This document shows positions 44,526 to 54,609 of a stretch of 64,000 nt of DNA, piece by piece. This stretch comes from Vibrio galatheae. GTDB lineage: Bacteria > Pseudomonadota > Gammaproteobacteria > Enterobacterales > Vibrionaceae. Within the stretch, counting starts at the first letter, position 1; every line of letters begins with the position of its first letter. Location: positions 62,001 to 126,000 of the forward strand of contig NZ_JXXV01000028.1 in assembly GCF_000967545.1 (NCBI RefSeq). Reading direction: 5' to 3'. A program made the position numbers and the translations under genes. The notes beneath the pieces were generated by a model. It saw nothing but the letters and a program-made list of their open reading frames with translations. It made no database searches and was not told the DNA's origin.

Positions 44526-45650
44526 TTAAATCTGCAACTTACCTAGATGTGACTGTATGTCTTGCTCTGAATCTGCGTATTTTTGCGCGACGGATCGGCA
44601 TTGTTCAGAAATCTCAACAAACGCATCCAACATATCAGGATCAAAGTGACTGCCTCGGCCTTCAATCATGATGGTCATGGCTTTTTCATGAGAGAAGGGT
44701 GGCTTGTACACCCTGCGACTGATCAAGGCATCGTATACATCTGCAATTGCCATAATGCGGGCAGATATAGGGATTGCTTCACCCGCTAAGCCTTCTGGGT
44801 AACCTGAGCCGTCCCATTTTTCTTGATGGCTGTATGCAATCTCTTTGGCAAAGAGTAAGAAATCACTCGGTTCTGACAGCTTTTTCTCTGCCGCGAGCAG
44901 GGCATCTCGTCCGTAGACAGTGTGAAGTTTCATCACTTCAAACTCTTCTTCAGTCAGCTTACCAGGTTTGAGCAGAATTGCGTCAGGCACGCCAACTTTG
45001 CCAATATCGTGTAAAGGGGCGGCTTTGTACAATTGAGTAATAATCTCTGGTGTCAGAAAGTGTGAGAAGCGCGGATGAGAAGAGAGAGCCTCTGCCAGCA
45101 GTTTGACATAAAGTTGAGTGCGCTTGATATGGTTGCCAGTTTCAGGGTCTCTTGATTCAGCTAGGGCCCCCATGGCTTCCATCGCGACATCATGCAACTC
45201 ATCTAACTGACGAGTTCGTTCATTGACTTTTTCTTCCAATAGGCGGTTTTGCTCTTGGAGTAAATCACGCGCTTCTTTTAGCGCTAAGTGGTTTTTTACA
45301 CGCTCTAATACGATAGGGGCGCTAATCGGTTTGGTTATGTAATCTACCGCACCTAATGAAAGCCCTTTGGCTTCATCTTCGACCGCAACTTTGGCTGTGA
45401 GGAAAACGACGGGAATATCTTGGGTTATGACGTCGCTTTTTAAGCATTCACAGACCTCGTAGCCATCCATTTCAGGCATCATCACGTCGAGCAAGATCAA
45501 ATCAGGAGCAGGGTTAGATAAGGCAAGCTTCAGCGCTTTTTCACCGTTGGTGGCAATTTTTGTTTTATACCGATCTTTCAAGATGTTGTTGAGCAAAGAA
45601 ACATTTGCTGGAGTATCATCCACGATCAAGATCGTTTTTTTGTCATTCAT
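44526..45650 (-). CDS. Response regulator with HD-GYP domain
   Basis: A 374-residue protein: receiver domain (Asp55 in LLDVMMPEMDG), a coiled linker (about 130-160), and an HD-GYP domain with the metal/catalytic motifs HDIGK and the GYP-type signature HQEKWDGSGYP. HD-GYP domains hydrolyse cyclic-di-GMP, here to be expected under phosphorylation control. It is the last gene of a three-gene unit behind the giant hybrid kinase, whose Hpt domain is the natural phosphate donor. The gap between the two genes (105 bp) contains a perfect inverted repeat. Confidence 0.92.
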   Translation of the reverse strand: MNDKKTILIVDDTPANVSLLNNILKDRYKTKIATNGEKALKLALSNPAPDLILLDVMMPEMDGYEVCECLKSDVITQDIPVVFLTAKVAVEDEAKGLSLGAVDYITKPISAPIVLERVKNHLALKEARDLLQEQNRLLEEKVNERTRQLDELHDVAMEAMGALAESRDPETGNHIKRTQLYVKLLAEALSSHPRFSHFLTPEIITQLYKAAPLHDIGKVGVPDAILLKPGKLTEEEFEVMKLHTVYGRDALLAAEKKLSEPSDFLLFAKEIAYSHQEKWDGSGYPEGLAGEAIPISARIMAIADVYDALISRRVYKPPFSHEKAMTIMIEGRGSHFDPDMLDAFVEISEQCRSVAQKYADSEQDIQSHLGKLQI

Positions 45651-45671
45651 TCAATTTTACCATTCATTGAA

Positions 45672-45702
45672 GTGTCCAATGCCTCTTAAGAACAGTGGAC
45701 AC
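45672..45702. other. Inverted repeat between kinase and HD-GYP genes
   Basis: Perfect 7-bp arms GTGTCCA / TGGACAC separated by 17 bases, in the gap after the hybrid-kinase gene. No T run follows closely. It could be an attenuator or processing hairpin, or an operator for separate control of the HD-GYP gene. Confidence 0.35.
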
Positions 45703-45755
45703 AGCATCTATTTACCATCATTTTGCTAATGAGACCTAACTAGTTTAGCAATACC

Positions 45756-48700
45756 TTAATTGGAAGGCTTCGGTAAATTGCTTTGCAACTCTTTAATTAC
45801 GTCAATCGCTGAATCAAAATCAAAACTTTCAATATCATCAGCAAGCGATCGGTACTTATTAGTGGGGGCAAAGCTCTGGATTAGCGCTCTGTTGTCGATA
45901 AAGCAAGCCTCTGACTCCCCATCAAAATCTTCCAATAGCGACAGCAACTTATCGAGTGTCTCAACATACTGCTCCAAATTCTCAACTGATCCCGATTCTT
46001 TCTGCTGAGCTGGCGGCACAGTTGCAGCCAAATAAGCACTTAACGCATCAATCAGTTGATTAAGTTGCGGTTCAAATTCATTAATTGAGCTTTTAAGATC
46101 GGCTACGTTAGGCTCACTTTCTGCGAAGGCCGTTTCTAATATCTGCGCTTTTTCCTGTATGGCACTGGCACCAATATTTCCTGCGACACTTTTTAATGTG
46201 TGCGCAACCCGCTCTGCTAAGTTGTAGTCTTGCTGCTCTAGAGCTTGTCTGAGCTCATTGGCTGCATTGGCGTGATTTTTAACAAAGCGTTGAATTAACT
46301 CTTGATATAAGGTTTTGTTACCTGCGACTCGGCTCAGCCCAACTTCAACATCTAAACCCTCGATATCGATGATGACTTCTTCTTGGTCGCTGCGCGCTGC
46401 GAACTCAACATGTTGTTCGCCTAATCCGCTGCGAGGGCGAATCCACTCTGCCAATGTTTGATAAAGGGCTTCGACATTGATTGGCTTGGCTATATGATCT
46501 TGCATGCCTGCATTGATGCATCTTTCTTTGTCACCTGCCATCGCATTTGCGGTCATTGCGATGATAGGCAGTGTGTCGAATTGACTTTCTTGGCGAATTT
46601 CTTTTGTCGCTGCAAAACCATCCATTACTGGCATTTGAATGTCCATCAAAACAATATCGTATTGATTGGCTTTTATTTTTTCGACAGCGATTAACCCATT
46701 TTCTGCCACCTCGACTTGCATGCCACAGCGCGAAAGCAGTTCAGTCGCCACTTGTTGGTTAATCTCATTGTCTTCAACCAGTAATACATTTGCTCCCGAT
46801 ACTTTTGCCACCAGGGCGATATGTTGGTCATCTAATTTGTTGTTCGGTCTAATGGCCACTGCTTTGCCGATCGCTTGTAAGGTCGCATCAAGCATGGATG
46901 AGCTGGATACTGGCTTGCTGAGCAGACTTTCTACTTTGTTTGCAGTTTGGTGTGGTATCTCTGAGATATCATATGAGGAGACGAGAATCACTTTTGGTGG
47001 TGAGGTTAATGACTCGTCAGAGTGGATAATATCACTTAGCTCGATACCATCCATAGAAGGCATTTTCCAATCGATGTAGGCGATTCTAAATGGGTGGCCT
47101 TGCTTTTCATGTTTGGTGATAAGTGCTAAAGCTTCAGCGCCCGACTCCGCCAATATCGGCTCGAAAGTCAGCGATTCAGCGGTTTGCCTCATGATCAGAC
47201 GAGCGACTGGGCTGTCATCGACGATCAGTACTGGCAGGCCGGTTAAATCATCATCTAGCGCTAAAGGTTTACTTTCTACTTCTGTGCTGAGGCCGGCTTT
47301 AATCGTGAACGAAAAAGTACTGCCTTGTTCTGGCGTACTTTCCACCCAAATATCACCGCCCATTAACTGGCTCAAGTTTTTACTGATGCTGAGACCAAGG
47401 CCAGTGCCGCCGTATTTTCGCGTTGTAGAAGCATCTGCTTGGCTAAATGATTGGAACAGTGCATTTATTTGCTTTTTCGTCATGCCAATCCCGGTATCGG
47501 AGACACTGAACAGCAAGGCAACATCTTCTTTTGAGGCCTCTTGTAAAGACACTTGAATGACGATTTCTCCTTGCTCGGTAAATTTAATCGCATTATTGAC
47601 TAGGTTAATTAAAATCTGGCCTAAGCGTAGTGGATCGCCAATTAACCCCCTAGGTACGTCTGGTGTGATGGAGATGAGCAATTCGAGGTTTTTCTCGCGC
47701 ACTTTAACGGTGACTAGGCTAATTAATGTCTCTAGTGTTTCATCTAAATTGAATGGAATGTTCTCTACTTCGAGCTTACCCGCTTCAATTTTTGAAAAAT
47801 CGAGAATATCGTTGATGATGCCAAGGAGTGCATTGGCCGCCGAGTTAATTTTGGTTACGTAGTCATGCTGACGTGGAGAGAGTTCCGTCTGTAGCGCCAG
47901 GTAACTCATACCAATAATTGCATTCATGGGCGTGCGGATTTCATGAGACATGTTGGCGAGAAATTCGCTTTTGGCCTTGCTGGCCTCATAAGCTTGCTCT
48001 CTCGCATCGACCAGCTCAGTAATATCTGTCGAAACGCCCCCGACTGCAAAGATGTTTCCGTCGGAGTCATAGACGGGGAACTTAAAGGAAATATAGGTAA
48101 TGACTCTCCCATCGGGTTCGGTTAGCGTTTCCTCTACTTGTAATGTTTCACCTTGCTCCATAACCTGCAAGTCGCTTTGTCTGAGCATGTTCGCCGTTTC
48201 TTCGGGCAACAAATCCGCATCTTTAAGACCAATCCCCGACTCTTCAGAGCGACGAATTTCCTTCTGCCATACTTTATTGACCAGAATGTAGCGGCCTTCG
48301 ATATCTTTTAGATAGATCAAGGCAGGGGAGTTGTCGAGTACGGCTTGGAGCAGCTTTCTTGATTCGGCCAAGTCCTTTTCGGTTTTCTTACGCTGAGAGA
48401 CATCACGCAGTGAGCTGGCAATTAAAGTGCCGTTGTCAGACTCAATCGGGCTGATATTCACTTCCACTGAAATCTTCTGTTTGTCTTTGGTTAAAACATA
48501 AATTTCAGACTCTTTCTCGTTAAAATAATCATGAATAGAAGAGATAAAAGGTCGAGTATCTTGAGCGTATCTGCCCCGATCTTCTTCTGGCACCAGTATG
48601 GATGAGTACTGACCTACCAGCTCGGCGCTTTGGTAACCAAACAGTTTCTGCGCTTGGTTGTTGAGCATAACGATTAACCCATTTTCGTCGGCGACCACCA

Positions 48701-51700
48701 TAGGATCGGGCGCTAATTCCAGCAGGTTATAAAACTGATCTTTGGTTTTATTCAGTTCTTCCGTTCTCTCTTCCACTTTGTCTTCTAACTCATCGCGCGC
48801 GCGTAAAAGCGCAGTATTGGCCCTATGTCCAATCCATGCGTTGATGGCCATTAAACTGAGTGACAAAATCAAGGTGACACCTAATACTGAATACATGGTA
48901 TTTTGTGAAATATCAGAAGATTGCAGCGCTTCCTTTTCATCGATATCGGTGACTAAACCAAAGCCGAGCTCGGCATCCCATGTCCATGCGCTTAAGACGA
49001 GGTTGTTGCGGTAGTCGTTGATGCCAGCCGTGTCTACGTCACTTGCGCCTGTGATTACGCTTTGAATGTTTGGGCTAAGTTGAGCTAGGTCTACTTGTTG
49101 GTCAGAATCGTTGCGAGTTGCAGGGACGGTCAGGCGAACATTAAGTATCGAACTTTGATCATTATCTAATACACCACTTTGTTTGAGCTGATTGATAAAG
49201 CGACTTTCAGAAAGCAGAACTCCGTCCGACTGAACTACATAAGTCTCACCAGTCTCACCAATTTGGCCTTTGGCTAAAATGCTAGAGTATTCTCCTTTCG
49301 GATCGGTAGAAGCGATAACCGCGGCTATAGCTTTCCCTGAATAATCAACCACAGGCGCCGCAAAATATATTTCCACCAGACCATTGGTTGGATTGCGTTT
49401 AGGCGGAATAAAGACGGTTTCTCCCGCAAATACGCGCTCACGTAAGATGGTAGATAGATGAGCAAGTGGGGGAGAGTTATCAAATACCGAAGTACCATCG
49501 GTCAATACCATATGGAAAGTCCAGTCATCTTCACCGAGTTTTTGTCTATCGAGTAACGAGCCTACGTTTTTGTTCGCTGCAAATGTGCTGTTTGGCTTAC
49601 TACTATTTGACAACGAGGTTGATGCAAAGAGTGTTTTTAATCCGGTTTCATTGGCGATAAGTGTGACTAACTGTAAACGACTTTTTACCCAGTAATGTAA
49701 GGTGTCGTGGGTAGCATGAAGCACAGTAACCAGTGCTTGCCCTGTGCGTTGTCGTGCGATTTGCTCCTCTTTAGCAAGTGAGTCCCAGGTTAATGCCGCA
49801 ATCGCCATCAGCAATGTACTGACACCTAGCATGGCAAATACTCTTAGTCTGCCTGATTCATATAAGGTCAGCACATCGCCACTTTTACGACTTAGATACC
49901 AAGCCAAAAGCAAGAAAAATACCGCTAAGCCAAGTGTAATGCTCACTAGCGACACGATAGGCAGTTGTGCACTCTTGGCAGAAATAGTAGGGGCAATGAG
50001 ACTTTCCAGTTCAACACTGACCCATTTTTGTCTAAAAGCATCACGTTGTGAGGGAGTAATGGTGCCCAGTACTTGGTTAATAATCGTGACTAACTCTGGC
50101 CAATCCGATCTAACCGCAATGGATAGCTGATATTGATAGCTGGTACGGAAGTTTATTTTGAGGTTATCCAATGCGAGCCGATCGACTTTATCTATCGCGG
50201 TTAGCTGCCCCGCGATCACCGCGTCTAAAGTGCCGTTTGAGACTTGCAGTAATCCGTCGCTAATATTCTCAATCTTAACGATATTGGCTTTTGGGTAATT
50301 CGTTTCTAGCCATTCGGTGCTGGCATAACCTTTAATCGCGCCTATTGTCATATCATTTAGTTCGCTCACGCTGGAAAAGTTTGCTGCTGTTCGTTGCGTG
50401 ATAACCACGGTTGGTATGGTTAGATAGGGGGTTGAGAACAGAAAGTCGGCTTCCCGATCAGGGGTATGAGCCAGTGCAGGTAAAATATCTACCTCGCGCT
50501 TTTTGGCTGTGTCTAGGGTTTGTTCCCAACTTTGGGTGGGAACAAAGTTAAATTCGATACCCAATTGGTCACCGATAAAGCGCATGTACTCGGCTGAAAT
50601 GCCGCTGTACGAGTTTGTCTCATCAGTAAATTCAAATGGACGCCAGTCGGGGTCTCCGGAAATTCGAATAACTGGGTGCTGGTTAAGCCAAGCATGCTGT
50701 TCGGGACTGAGGTGTGTTGCGACTTGCGAGTAGGTGACAGGCGCACTAGGTTCTGTTTGTATCCAATCGTCGAGGATTTCTAAACGCTCTTCACGAGTGA
50801 TCGAGACAATAGCCTTAGTTAAAATACTGTGTAAAATCGGTTTGCTACCATTAACCAGCATTAGCAGAGGTTGGGTCCCCATCTCGGATGAAAATGAGCG
50901 AAAGCCGGATAAAGCACGCTCTTTAAGATAGTATTCGATAACGCTTTGAGAGTCGATTGTCGCATCAGCCCGCCCTTCAAGCACCAGTTCAATCGCTTCG
51001 AGTATCGAATTGGTGCGTATTAAGTTTATTTCAGGTCTCTTTTGGCTGATGATGTCAGCAGTCGCATAACCTTGTGGAATGGCAAGAGTACGGCCGTTGA
51101 GGTCGTCCATCGTCCGTATTTCGGAACCTGATTTGACGTAGACATATTCCTGTAACACGGTGTAGCTGGGCGTGTGCAATCCATAGGTACTTCTGTCATC
51201 TGAAAAATAGGCGGCAGCAATGACATCAATTTGAGCTTTAGCCAACATTTGATGTAGTTGAGAATAGGTTCCCGGAGGAGAAAACTCGATTATCAGTCCC
51301 GTTTTCTTTGCGATTAGATGAAGGACATCAATAGAAATACCCACTTGTTCACCATCATCGTTGGCGAAATTGAACGGAGGCCAGTCTGTTTCCTTACCTA
51401 TGGTGATGGTGGGATTTTCGCTAATCCAGCGCAGTTCTTCTTGAGTTAGATAAAGTTTTTCGGTTTGTCGTGCCAAGTTCTTTTGAGGTGGACTTATGCC
51501 ATTATCGACAGGGATCAAGGATTGCGAAAGACGGTTTTCTAGATAATCAATAAAGTCATTGATCGCCCGCTTTCTCTGGGCAGTATTTTCTATGTAATCG
51601 ATGGAATCTAGTAATAATTGCGCATCTTGCGATTCTTGAGCTAAAACCAGCTTGATTGTGGTTTTTTCTAGCGCAGTCACAGATTCATGGATTCCGTCAA

Positions 51701-52010
51701 TTAGGCGAATGTAATCAACACCGTTGCTGCGACCCATGCGTTTAATCTCCAACAGGCTAGTGTCAAATTGCTTTACTGCTTTTTCATACCTGTCGAGCCA
51801 GCGTATATCGCCACTGTGGCTATATGTGATAATCGCGCTGGTTGCCACTTCATCTTGTAAGCGCAAATTTTGGGTTAATTCAATAAGGCGTAGTTCAGCG
51901 ACGTTCTCTGATATTTGCTCACTTTCTTGCGCCCAAATGGAAAAACAACTGATAAACAGCAGCGTGAACATGCCCCATAGGAGGTAATGAATGCTCATCC
52001 TATTTTTCAT
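45756..52010 (-). CDS. Giant hybrid sensor kinase, BvgS/EvgS-like with an added Cache-type sensor
   Basis: A 2084-residue protein. In order: signal anchor (1-27), a helical periplasmic part (about 28-180), two family-3 solute-binding domains (about 195-425 and 430-670, each opening with a WPPFNF/WRPFEF motif), a membrane helix (about 680-702), a short loop, a second helix (about 718-738), a Cache-like periplasmic domain (about 740-1040), a third helix (about 1045-1068), two PAS domains (about 1095-1340), HisKA with His1356 (MSHEIRTP), HATPase (GTGLGLSI), receivers with Asp1647 and Asp1790, and an Hpt domain with His1937. All phosphorelay residues are present. It overlaps the upstream binding-protein gene by 4 bp. 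Confidence 0.93.
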   Translation of the reverse strand: MKNRMSIHYLLWGMFTLLFISCFSIWAQESEQISENVAELRLIELTQNLRLQDEVATSAIITYSHSGDIRWLDRYEKAVKQFDTSLLEIKRMGRSNGVDYIRLIDGIHESVTALEKTTIKLVLAQESQDAQLLLDSIDYIENTAQRKRAINDFIDYLENRLSQSLIPVDNGISPPQKNLARQTEKLYLTQEELRWISENPTITIGKETDWPPFNFANDDGEQVGISIDVLHLIAKKTGLIIEFSPPGTYSQLHQMLAKAQIDVIAAAYFSDDRSTYGLHTPSYTVLQEYVYVKSGSEIRTMDDLNGRTLAIPQGYATADIISQKRPEINLIRTNSILEAIELVLEGRADATIDSQSVIEYYLKERALSGFRSFSSEMGTQPLLMLVNGSKPILHSILTKAIVSITREERLEILDDWIQTEPSAPVTYSQVATHLSPEQHAWLNQHPVIRISGDPDWRPFEFTDETNSYSGISAEYMRFIGDQLGIEFNFVPTQSWEQTLDTAKKREVDILPALAHTPDREADFLFSTPYLTIPTVVITQRTAANFSSVSELNDMTIGAIKGYASTEWLETNYPKANIVKIENISDGLLQVSNGTLDAVIAGQLTAIDKVDRLALDNLKINFRTSYQYQLSIAVRSDWPELVTIINQVLGTITPSQRDAFRQKWVSVELESLIAPTISAKSAQLPIVSLVSITLGLAVFFLLLAWYLSRKSGDVLTLYESGRLRVFAMLGVSTLLMAIAALTWDSLAKEEQIARQRTGQALVTVLHATHDTLHYWVKSRLQLVTLIANETGLKTLFASTSLSNSSKPNSTFAANKNVGSLLDRQKLGEDDWTFHMVLTDGTSVFDNSPPLAHLSTILRERVFAGETVFIPPKRNPTNGLVEIYFAAPVVDYSGKAIAAVIASTDPKGEYSSILAKGQIGETGETYVVQSDGVLLSESRFINQLKQSGVLDNDQSSILNVRLTVPATRNDSDQQVDLAQLSPNIQSVITGASDVDTAGINDYRNNLVLSAWTWDAELGFGLVTDIDEKEALQSSDISQNTMYSVLGVTLILSLSLMAINAWIGHRANTALLRARDELEDKVEERTEELNKTKDQFYNLLELAPDPMVVADENGLIVMLNNQAQKLFGYQSAELVGQYSSILVPEEDRGRYAQDTRPFISSIHDYFNEKESEIYVLTKDKQKISVEVNISPIESDNGTLIASSLRDVSQRKKTEKDLAESRKLLQAVLDNSPALIYLKDIEGRYILVNKVWQKEIRRSEESGIGLKDADLLPEETANMLRQSDLQVMEQGETLQVEETLTEPDGRVITYISFKFPVYDSDGNIFAVGGVSTDITELVDAREQAYEASKAKSEFLANMSHEIRTPMNAIIGMSYLALQTELSPRQHDYVTKINSAANALLGIINDILDFSKIEAGKLEVENIPFNLDETLETLISLVTVKVREKNLELLISITPDVPRGLIGDPLRLGQILINLVNNAIKFTEQGEIVIQVSLQEASKEDVALLFSVSDTGIGMTKKQINALFQSFSQADASTTRKYGGTGLGLSISKNLSQLMGGDIWVESTPEQGSTFSFTIKAGLSTEVESKPLALDDDLTGLPVLIVDDSPVARLIMRQTAESLTFEPILAESGAEALALITKHEKQGHPFRIAYIDWKMPSMDGIELSDIIHSDESLTSPPKVILVSSYDISEIPHQTANKVESLLSKPVSSSSMLDATLQAIGKAVAIRPNNKLDDQHIALVAKVSGANVLLVEDNEINQQVATELLSRCGMQVEVAENGLIAVEKIKANQYDIVLMDIQMPVMDGFAATKEIRQESQFDTLPIIAMTANAMAGDKERCINAGMQDHIAKPINVEALYQTLAEWIRPRSGLGEQHVEFAARSDQEEVIIDIEGLDVEVGLSRVAGNKTLYQELIQRFVKNHANAANELRQALEQQDYNLAERVAHTLKSVAGNIGASAIQEKAQILETAFAESEPNVADLKSSINEFEPQLNQLIDALSAYLAATVPPAQQKESGSVENLEQYVETLDKLLSLLEDFDGESEACFIDNRALIQSFAPTNKYRSLADDIESFDFDSAIDVIKELQSNLPKPSN

Positions 52011-52801
52011 AATGAGCCTCCCTCGTTCAGGATGTTGGGATCAAACCCATAGCGGGTCAAAATGGATTGGTACTCTTCGGTTTTTCGGTACCTAACCACT
52101 TCATTTTCGAGCGTTGCGACCAAGCTGGTGGCATTTGGGTGAGCTTTAGAGACCGCGATCGTCACGGGGAGGATAAATATTGCGTGATCAAGTGCCTCAA
52201 ATGCTTTTGACACACCAAGCGTTTGAGTGACGGATTGGACGAAGTTTTTATTGTTGATGAGCATATCAAAATTGCCAGATAGCAATCCTTTGAGCTGCTC
52301 TTCTGAATCGTTGACATATTCTTTATGCAGGTAGTTTGCAGAGTCAAACTCGGGCCCATATGTCCAACCGAATATAGTGCCAATTTTATACGGTGAGAGC
52401 TGGGGTAATTTACCTTCAAAGCGGATAGCACTATCAGCCCGTACGATGACATCTTGTGATTCGTAGATATGAGGTGTATCGGTAAAGTAGGCGACTTTAC
52501 GGCGTGACTCGGTACCAGTGAGGTTGACGACGATGTCTTCTTTACCTGCTGCGATATTGGCGAGCAGTTGTCTCATATTTGGGTACTGGGTCGCTTGGGT
52601 TTGATAGCCGAGTGAGTGAAGTATCGAAACGACGACTTCATAAGACGCACCACGCAATTCGCCATTTTCATCGTGAAAATAGAAGGGTGGAAAATCTTCG
52701 GGAACTCCGATACGCAATAAGGGTTTGCTGCTGTCTGCAATTGCGAATGATGAAAACTGGACAACGACAACGCACAAAAGGGAATTTAGCCAATAACGCA
52801 T
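52007..52801 (-). CDS. Family-3 periplasmic amino-acid-type binding protein
   Basis: A 264-residue secreted protein with a signal peptide (MRYWLNSLLCVVVVQFSSFA, then IADSSKP). The domain opens with LRIGVPEDFPPFYFHDENGE, typical of SBP_bac_3 proteins for amino acids or related small molecules. No transporter genes are near. Its stop overlaps the start of the hybrid-kinase gene (ATGA), so it is probably an accessory ligand-binding partner of that kinase or a duplicated sensor module. The ligand is unknown. Confidence 0.88.
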   Translation of the reverse strand: MRYWLNSLLCVVVVQFSSFAIADSSKPLLRIGVPEDFPPFYFHDENGELRGASYEVVVSILHSLGYQTQATQYPNMRQLLANIAAGKEDIVVNLTGTESRRKVAYFTDTPHIYESQDVIVRADSAIRFEGKLPQLSPYKIGTIFGWTYGPEFDSANYLHKEYVNDSEEQLKGLLSGNFDMLINNKNFVQSVTQTLGVSKAFEALDHAIFILPVTIAVSKAHPNATSLVATLENEVVRYRKTEEYQSILTRYGFDPNILNEGGSL

Positions 52802-52954
52802 ACTATTTTCTTCTTATAGATTCACTGACAATGCGCTCACTAGGTAAGCTTATTGTATTAGTATAGATAGTGGTTGCGAAAAGTTGTGCTAAATCGGCAA
52901 ATTAGCAGTGATATTTTTCTTATAAATCAGAAAAGTATCACTGCTGAATAGCGT

Positions 52955-53068
52955 TTAGTTGAATGAAAAATCGACAACCAACTGAGGGCCCAGTGTCGGC
53001 TCTTGGATACTAACGGTATAGAGCGGCTTACCTACCCGTTTACTCTTTATCGAGGATGTAAAGCGGGT
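52955..53068 (-). pseudogene. Possible remnant of a gene's 3' end
   Basis: A minus-strand open stretch of 37 codons without its own start, ending at TAA. It reads roughly ...SKRVGKPLYTVSIQEPTLG...VVDFSFN, which looks protein-like. It is not in frame with the MarR gene upstream. It may be the tail of a lost gene; chance is also possible. Confidence 0.25.
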
Positions 53069-53078
53069 GGGAAAATGA

Positions 53079-53573
53079 TTAGTTGGTGTTGGCCTCAGCG
53101 ATTAGAATCTTACGTAACAGCTTGGCAAGTTGCTGTTGTTCAGTTTGGGTTAGGACGTCAAGCATATTATTCATGTTCGCGACATGATCATTAAGTGCTT
53201 CATCAACGAGTTTGCAGCCTTGGCGGGTCAGAATGACTTTACAGCTGCGCCTGTCTTGTTCACTGAATACACGCTCAATAAGACCCCGTTTTACCAAATG
53301 TTCAATACGAGTACTGACCGCTCCCGACGACAGCATCAAGGTTTTGTATAGCTCGGTTGGGGTGATTCCCGTTGTTTCACTGCGGCGTATTGTCGCTAAA
53401 ATATCAAATTCAATACTACTTAAATCATGTTGTTTAAACACCTGATCTAATTTAGTTTTCCAAGCAATACTTGTACGACGTAATCGGCCTACAACCCCCA
53501 TAGCAGAGCAATCTAAATCCGGACGGACCTGCTCCCATTGAGCCAATATGGTATCAACGCTATCTGACGACAT
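53079..53573 (-). CDS. MarR-family transcription regulator
   Basis: A 164-residue MarR protein. The winged-helix region reads FDILATIRRSETTGITPTEL, MLSSGAVSTRIEHLVKRGLI, then the wing EQDRRSCKVILT. The ATG with GGAAG about eight bases upstream is chosen, 15 codons inside the longest frame. It is divergent from the EamA exporter gene. Two inverted repeats with GTATCTTT cores lie between them and are the likely operators for autoregulation and exporter control. It closely resembles the MarR protein encoded at 59.2 kb. Confidence 0.92.
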   Translation of the reverse strand: MSSDSVDTILAQWEQVRPDLDCSAMGVVGRLRRTSIAWKTKLDQVFKQHDLSSIEFDILATIRRSETTGITPTELYKTLMLSSGAVSTRIEHLVKRGLIERVFSEQDRRSCKVILTRQGCKLVDEALNDHVANMNNMLDVLTQTEQQQLAKLLRKILIAEANTN

Positions 53574-53591
53574 GATTATCTTCCGTGTGAA

Positions 53592-53609
53592 TATCTTTTT
53601 AAAAAGATA
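53592..53609. promoter_or_regulatory. MarR operator (proximal to marR)
   Basis: TATCTTTTTAAAAAGATA, a perfect 18-bp palindrome 19 bp upstream of the MarR-family gene's start. Confidence 0.7.
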
Positions 53610-53640
53610 CTTGATCAAAAGTTATACTTCCATTACTTTA

Positions 53641-53672
53641 TAAAAAGTATCTTTTGCGAAAGATACTTTTTA
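53641..53672. promoter_or_regulatory. MarR operator (proximal to the exporter gene)
   Basis: Perfect inverted repeat: arms TAAAAAGTATCTTT and AAAGATACTTTTTA around TGCG, 19 bp before the exporter start. It shares the ATCTTT core with the operator at 53592. Confidence 0.72.
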
Positions 53673-53691
53673 TAAAGGTTTTGGAGTCGAG

Positions 53692-54609
53692 ATGATGAAT
53701 GGATTGGATCAAATTAAAACGTTGGCGCTAACCGCGATCGCACCCATTGTGTGGGGAAGCACGTATATTGTGACTACAGAGCTATTGCCCCCAGAGAGTC
53801 CGTTGCTCGCCTCGACAATTCGCGCTCTCCCGGCTGGTATCTTGTTGGTGATGTTTAGTCAAGTGATGCCGCAGGGGAATTGGTGGTTTCGCTTAGCTCT
53901 GCTTGGTTTTCTCAATATCGGTTTGTTTTTTTGCTGCCTGTTTTTTGCAGCAACGTCTCTTCCCGGAGGTATGGCTGCAATGGTGATGTCAGTACAGCCG
54001 ATCGTGGTGATGCTACTGAGCTGGAAATGGCTCAAGAGTCGTTTGTCATTGAATCAACTGGTGGCCAGTGGATTTGGAGTGTTAGGTGTTGCACTTCTGG
54101 TGCTAAATAGTGCTGCGCAGTTAAGTCTCCAAGGAATCGTGGTGGCGCTGATCGGAACCTTGAGTATGGCATCCGGTGTGGTACTGACTAAGAAATGGGG
54201 GAGACCTAAGGGGATGACTCTACTTGGTTTCACAGGCTGGCAACTGCTGTTTGGTGGTGTGATGCTATTGCCGACTGCTTTGCTGATTGAGGGGCTCCCG
54301 AGCCAATTCACGTTAGAGAATTACCTGGGCTATTTCTATCTTAGTGCCGTCGGAGCCATTGTCGGTTATTTGCTGTGGTTTCGTGGTATAGAAAAATTAC
54401 CGCCGGTATTGGTTTCATTTCTCGGTTTTCTTAGCAGCGTCTCTGCGTGTGTTTTAGGATATGTGATCCTAGACCAAACAATGACCTTGTCCCAGCTATT
54501 TGGTGCGTTATCAATAATGCTCGCCATTGGGCTATCTACGTCAGTAAATCCTACAGCGGATAACAAATTTAAACTCACTATTTCGTCAATGAGAAGGAAG
54601 GTATTATGA
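53692..54609 (+). CDS. EamA/DMT-family exporter
   Basis: A 305-residue inner-membrane protein of two EamA repeats with about ten helices (for example IAPIVWGSTYIVTTELLPPE and LYFYLSAVGAIVGYLLW-like segments). The family exports metabolites such as amino acids or drugs; the substrate is not known. GGAG precedes the first of two adjacent ATGs. Its stop overlaps the start of the FMN-reductase gene by 4 bp, so the two form an operon under the divergent MarR regulator. Confidence 0.88.
   Translation: MMNGLDQIKTLALTAIAPIVWGSTYIVTTELLPPESPLLASTIRALPAGILLVMFSQVMPQGNWWFRLALLGFLNIGLFFCCLFFAATSLPGGMAAMVMSVQPIVVMLLSWKWLKSRLSLNQLVASGFGVLGVALLVLNSAAQLSLQGIVVALIGTLSMASGVVLTKKWGRPKGMTLLGFTGWQLLFGGVMLLPTALLIEGLPSQFTLENYLGYFYLSAVGAIVGYLLWFRGIEKLPPVLVSFLGFLSSVSACVLGYVILDQTMTLSQLFGALSIMLAIGLSTSVNPTADNKFKLTISSMRRKVL

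Noticed and set aside
46666..47556. Long plus-strand open frames opposite the hybrid kinase
   Set aside because: Antisense frames over the conserved receiver and kinase domains; low-complexity Ser-rich translations.
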